A DNA stretch of 64,000 nucleotides from an uncultured Clostridia bacterium (GTDB lineage: Bacteria > Bacillota > Clostridia > TANB77 > CAG-508): assembly GCA_934149075.1 (NCBI GenBank), contig CAKPDR010000009.1, positions 1 to 64,000 of the forward strand. Direction: 5' to 3'. Made by a program: the position numbers and the translations under genes. The notes beneath the pieces were generated by a model. The model did not search any database, had not been told where the DNA came from, and saw only the letters and a list, made by a program, of their open reading frames with translations. Shown here piece after piece: positions 62,064 through 64,000 of the stretch; positions within the stretch are counted from its first letter, which is position 1; each line of letters opens with the position of its first letter.

Positions 62064-63836
62064 TTAATTATCTATATCTTCTATTACTATATAATCTATT
62101 AATTGATTTTGATCTTTATATGAAATTGAAATTTTATATTTCTTTTCATCCTTTATTTTCTCTAATACTTTCTTTATTCCCTCTTCATCTTTTTTATTTC
62201 TTTCTATATTTAGTCTTATTACATATTTTAATTTATCTTCATCAGTTTGATCAACATTTTCCTGACCATCAGCAAGTTTTATATCATAACTTCCTAAATT
62301 TTCTCCAACTATATTTAGCATTGTCTTTACGTTATCTGCAGATACTTCATCTCCTGTATAAAATTCAAATTTTGCATTAAATTTATTTATATCAACTTGA
62401 GACATTTCATATTCAGGAAGCTCTTCTGTTGGCACATCAGTTTTTATTTCTAATGCTGTTTCTAATAATTGTAATCTTTTTTGAAATTTCTGTGGTACAT
62501 TGGTTTTTAATACTTCTATTATATTTTTTCTTCTTTCTTCTTCCATATCATTTAGAGTTGCATTATTCGTCTCATCTAATTTTACCTTTTTGTCAAAGTC
62601 TCCTTTTAAATTCACAACATTATCTAATTTTAAAGACTTTGTTAATATATCTTTTTTATAACTTGCTATTGCACTTAATCCAATAGTTGTGTCAGTTATA
62701 TTAGTTTCTGTTTCTAAACTTAGTGAATACTCATTTTCTTTTTCTTTTGCATTTAACGCAATGCTAATATCCTCTTGATTTTCAATTACTTTTCTAGCTA
62801 TCTCAATATTATATTCGTTAGTTTGTTCTGAGATAATTCTTGTAACTTGTATATCTGACCTTATTTCTTCATTTTCAACATAATTTTCAAAAATTATTTT
62901 ATTTAATCCTATTTCCAAAACTGTTCTTATTGCCTTTTCGCCTTGACTATATACTGTTATTTTTACTGTTGGAACTTCTTGTTCATTCGATAAATCTTGT
63001 ATTTTTTCATCTATTTGTTTCTCAAATTCCGTTATCTTTTCATCTTTCATATTTTTAGTTATAGCTGTTTCTGTTTTTATACTATTTAATATTTTTACTA
63101 ATAAATTTTCTACCTGTTCACTACTTATTGTAACCATATATGCCTTTGTATTAATAGTATTGTTATTATATGTTATCATTGCTTTTTTATTACTACTAAA
63201 TGTTCCATTTAAAATTGTTTCAATTATCATATTTGTATACTTATCTTTTAAATCTTTTATTTCGTCTTTGGTTATAACTTCATCGGTAATTGTATTTGTT
63301 CCATCTAATATATCTATTATTTTCTGAAGTGTAGCTGTATCTGTTCCTATGTCTGTTGCTACCTTTTGCAAATTCGTATCGTTTTTAATTGAGATAAATT
63401 GTTTTGCAACATCCGAAAACCTTATTCCATATATTTCTTTTTCTTTTATTATCTCTGATTCTAAATATTCCTCATCATTAAATAATATTTGACCGTCTGC
63501 ATAATAATATTGGTCATCTTCGTCTTTTTGAATATCTAATTTAGCAGCTAAATTATTCATAGGATTTGATACTTCCCCTCCTTCTGAATATACAACTTTT
63601 ACCTGCGTGTTTGATTCATATTTTTTTTCATCTTGCAATCCTTTATATATTTGAAAAGTTTGTGAATTTCCTAAATTTTTAAAGGTGTCTAAGTTTTGTG
63701 ACATATATTTTGAAAATAATTCCTTGTCGCTTTTGAAGGTATCTGTGGCAATAAACAAATATGCAAATATGCCACCTCCTATTACAAGCATTGCTATTAT
63801 AATTATTACAATAATTAATATTTTTTTACTTTTCAT
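62064..63836 (-). CDS. 590-residue membrane-anchored extracytoplasmic protein
   Basis: One N-terminal membrane helix (KKILIIVIIIIAMLVIGGGIFAYLF), then a large beta-rich ectodomain rich in acidic residues. It contains two similar beta-sheet halves (around 90-330 and 350-590), a pattern seen in lipid- or lipoprotein-binding fold proteins, but I do not recognise a family. Located between the rlmB-type gene and the sortase; no sorting signal at its C-terminus (ends YIVIEDIDN). Confidence 0.75.
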   Translation of the reverse strand: MKSKKILIIVIIIIAMLVIGGGIFAYLFIATDTFKSDKELFSKYMSQNLDTFKNLGNSQTFQIYKGLQDEKKYESNTQVKVVYSEGGEVSNPMNNLAAKLDIQKDEDDQYYYADGQILFNDEEYLESEIIKEKEIYGIRFSDVAKQFISIKNDTNLQKVATDIGTDTATLQKIIDILDGTNTITDEVITKDEIKDLKDKYTNMIIETILNGTFSSNKKAMITYNNNTINTKAYMVTISSEQVENLLVKILNSIKTETAITKNMKDEKITEFEKQIDEKIQDLSNEQEVPTVKITVYSQGEKAIRTVLEIGLNKIIFENYVENEEIRSDIQVTRIISEQTNEYNIEIARKVIENQEDISIALNAKEKENEYSLSLETETNITDTTIGLSAIASYKKDILTKSLKLDNVVNLKGDFDKKVKLDETNNATLNDMEEERRKNIIEVLKTNVPQKFQKRLQLLETALEIKTDVPTEELPEYEMSQVDINKFNAKFEFYTGDEVSADNVKTMLNIVGENLGSYDIKLADGQENVDQTDEDKLKYVIRLNIERNKKDEEGIKKVLEKIKDEKKYKISISYKDQNQLIDYIVIEDIDN

Positions 63837-63866
63837 ATTTTTCTCCTTACTAATGCAAATTAGCTA

Positions 63867-64000
63867 TTATTTTCTAATTTCTGCAATTCTTTGTTTTACT
63901 GCTTCATAAACAATTATTCCAGTTGAAACAGAGGCATTTAATGATGTTATTTTTCCTCTCATTGGTATTTTTACATTGAAATCACAATTTTTCTTTACTT
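63867..64000 (-). CDS. rlmB: SpoU/RlmB-type 2'-O-ribose methyltransferase, C-terminal end
   Basis: Partial: the last 44 codons, cut by the window edge. The SPOUT motif 3 is clear, IPMRGKITSLNASVSTGIIVYEA, followed by the usual VKQRIAEIRK end. This part forms the trefoil knot that binds SAM. RlmB methylates G2251 of 23S rRNA; a TrmH-type tRNA paralogue cannot be excluded from this fragment. Confidence 0.85.
   Translation of the reverse strand, partial: VKKNCDFNVKIPMRGKITSLNASVSTGIIVYEAVKQRIAEIRK

Overview
The window is a very AT-rich chromosome segment from a spore-forming, Gram-positive, Clostridia-like bacterium, probably an uncultured gut lineage. The evidence is PolC-type DNA polymerase, PTS EI/HPr with a fructose IIABC, GatCAB, a glmS ribozyme, sigma-G, YqfC/YqfD, a YlmC-type PRC-barrel protein, a sporulation-type PBP, PdaA, AGGAGG ribosome sites and standard code. 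Almost every gene is on the minus strand, so the window probably lies inside one replichore.

Layout. 1-463: three tandem TTGACA-N17-TAATAT/TAAAAT promoters firing leftward into what looks like an rRNA operon leader cut by the window edge. 0.46-6.4 kb: ylmC-like, patatin, uvrC, two tiny membrane proteins, glmS with its ribozyme. 6.4-13.8 kb: sigG, ptsI, ptsH, fruA, fruK, carD, dut, with a 101-bp inverted-repeat array between ptsH and fruA. 13.9-24.4 kb: tRNA-His/Gln, a foldback (MITE-like) element, acyl-CoA ligase and TetR, a DnaA-box cluster, a cruciform-prone element, and polC with two tandem OB domains. 24.5-33.5 kb: ddl and a PBP2/SpoVD-type gene cut by a 5.3-kb serine-recombinase element. 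33.5-43.2 kb: gatCAB, ldh, a DUF3048 protein, ybeY, yqfD, yqfC. 42.8-48.0 kb: pdaA cut in two by a second, unrelated 4.4-kb serine-recombinase element carrying a degraded group II intron. 48.2-51.3 kb: a complete Agr quorum-sensing locus with a distinctive AgrD peptide. 51.4-64 kb: pseudouridine synthases, an M23 peptidase, LysR, a radical SAM protein, envelope proteins, tRNA-Val/Asp/Phe, an M15 peptidase, a sortase and the 3' end of an RlmB-type gene.

Main result. Two peptidoglycan genes, the PBP (spoVD-like) gene and the cortex deacetylase gene pdaA, are each interrupted inside a conserved motif. Each interrupting element has short direct repeats at its ends (14 and 13 bp) and a large serine recombinase whose 3' end abuts one junction. 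Exact recombination between the repeats would restore both reading frames (588 and 268 codons). This is the architecture of skin-like elements excised during sporulation. However, both recombinase genes carry frameshifts (one at an A7 run, the other two separate single-base insertions), so they may be decayed, slippage-controlled, or affected by sequence errors.

Other notable structure: two families of short palindromic repeats that sit in gaps between same-strand genes, often touching the upstream stop codon; a 396-bp foldback element with 62-bp perfect terminal repeats; and a shared promoter/dyad upstream of two envelope genes 28 kb apart.
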